A program made the position numbers and the translations under genes. Shown in pieces: positions 63,176 to 64,000 of a DNA stretch of 64,000 bases. The DNA comes from Porphyrobacter sp. CACIAM 03H1 (GTDB lineage: Bacteria > Pseudomonadota > Alphaproteobacteria > Sphingomonadales > Sphingomonadaceae): assembly GCF_002215495.1 (NCBI RefSeq), contig NZ_CP021378.1:1984764-2048763 (forward strand), read 5' to 3'. The stretch's first letter is position 1, and the number at the start of each line of letters is the position of its first letter. The notes under the pieces are model-generated. The model searched no databases and was not told where the DNA came from. It worked only from the letters and a program-made list of their open reading frames with translations.

Positions 63176-63994
63176 ATGGCAGCTATTTCCGGCCTCATCC
63201 GCGTCATGGAACGCGCCGCGCGCAAGGCGGGCGGGCGTCTGCGGCGCGATTTCGGCGAAGTCGAGCACCTTCAGGTCTCCCGCAAGGGCCCGGCCGATTT
63301 CGTCAGCAAGGCCGACATGCGCGCCGAGCGCACGCTCTATGACGAACTCTCCGCCGCGCGCCCCGGTTGGGGCTTCGTGATGGAAGAGGCAGGCGTGATC
63401 GAGGGCGATCCGGGGATGCCCCGCTGGATCGTCGATCCGCTCGACGGCACCAGCAACTTCCTCCACGGCATCCCGCACTTCGCCATCAGCATCGCCGCGC
63501 AGGAGCCGCGGCCCGACGGGAAGGGCTGGGGCGATGTCGTTGCGGGCGTGGTCTACCAGCCGATCACCGACCAGACCTTCTGGGCCGAGAAATCGCGCGG
63601 GGCCTGGCTCCACGATGCGCGCCTGCGCGTCTCGGCTCGCTCGCGCCTGTCGGACGCGCTGGTGGCGACGGGCATTCCCTTCTTCGGCCACGGCGACTTT
63701 GCCGAGTGGAGCCGCATCTTCGGCGCCATCGGCCCCGAGGTCGCAGGCATCCGCCGCTTCGGCGCGGCCTCCCTCGATCTGGCCTACGTGGCGCAGGGGC
63801 GCTTCGACGGGTTCTGGGAAAGCGGCCTTTCCGACTGGGACACCGCCGCCGGCTGCCTGCTGGTGCGCGAGGCGGGCGGCTTCGTCTCCGATTTCCGCGG
63901 GCGTTCGGAAGCGATCCATTCGGCGCAGGTGCTGGCGGCGAACGATGCGCTGCACTCCAAGCTGCACAAGCTGCTGGCGGGCGCGCTGCGCTGA
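63176..63994 (+). CDS. suhB: Inositol monophosphatase family protein (SuhB-like)
   Basis: This Mg2+-dependent phosphatase has 272 residues. The motifs are PADFVSKADMRAERTLYDEL, GFVMEEAG, WIVDPLDGTSNFLHGIPHFA, RRFGAASLDLAYVAQGRFDG and WDTAAGCLLVREAGG. It is closer to classical SuhB/IMPase than the copy at 7315, with FGAASLDLAYVA typical of SuhB. efp-suhB is a usual order in sphingomonads. It ends six bases before the window edge. Confidence 0.93.
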   Translation: MAAISGLIRVMERAARKAGGRLRRDFGEVEHLQVSRKGPADFVSKADMRAERTLYDELSAARPGWGFVMEEAGVIEGDPGMPRWIVDPLDGTSNFLHGIPHFAISIAAQEPRPDGKGWGDVVAGVVYQPITDQTFWAEKSRGAWLHDARLRVSARSRLSDALVATGIPFFGHGDFAEWSRIFGAIGPEVAGIRRFGAASLDLAYVAQGRFDGFWESGLSDWDTAAGCLLVREAGGFVSDFRGRSEAIHSAQVLAANDALHSKLHKLLAGALR

Positions 63995-64000
63995 TGATCA

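Overview
The window is chromosomal DNA of a high-GC alphaproteobacterium, most likely a sphingomonad of the Erythrobacter/Porphyrobacter type. The evidence is the gene order (addB-addA-trxA, argJ beside secA, zapA-6S RNA-fau, tkt-gap-pgk-fda, efp-suhB), a PEPxxWA-CTERM protein, and a dispersed palindromic repeat of the kind common in sphingomonads, present here at four loci.

Core region 1 (1-17.6 kb) holds AddAB recombination nuclease/helicase, thioredoxin, a frameshifted SEC-C gene, an inositol-phosphatase-family enzyme, ArgJ, SecA, two sulfur-compound transporters (TauE/SafE and YeeE/YedE), a HAD-family protein and two secreted proteins of unknown function.

The accessory region (17,673-30,237) is a 12.6-kb integrative island in the 3' end of a tRNA-Asn(GTT) gene. 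A 15-bp copy of the tRNA end lies at the left boundary, a tyrosine integrase follows, and matching pairs of TGTGGG boxes lie inside both ends. The right half carries an AlpA-like HTH protein, a zinc-finger/Toprim primase-like protein, a DUF3987 protein, a six-box inverted repeat, an HGGxxSGAP protein and a PEP-CTERM protein. The left half carries a type II-C CRISPR locus: six repeats, an intact 1046-residue Cas9 and a divergent tracrRNA. cas1 is a pseudogene (frameshift, amber codon, missing C-terminus) that runs straight into the array, and no cas2 is present. The whole CRISPR locus sits between the N-terminal and C-terminal remnants of a DNA methyltransferase gene. It therefore looks like an effector-competent, acquisition-dead Cas9 system that replaced an older modification gene on a mobile island.

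Core region 2 (30.3-64 kb) holds NAD kinase, two EAL-domain proteins, Mfd, SdhE, RecG, a low-molecular-weight phosphatase, an ABC1 kinase, an SDR, tRNA-Pro, ThyA, the branched-chain 2-oxoacid dehydrogenase E1alpha-E1beta-E2 operon, tRNA-Asp, a metallo-hydrolase, the zapA-6S RNA-fau locus, a central-carbon cluster (tkt, gap, pgk, fda), thiE, EF-P and a SuhB-like phosphatase. A 12-codon ORF with its own Shine-Dalgarno sequence and intrinsic terminator follows the second EAL gene.
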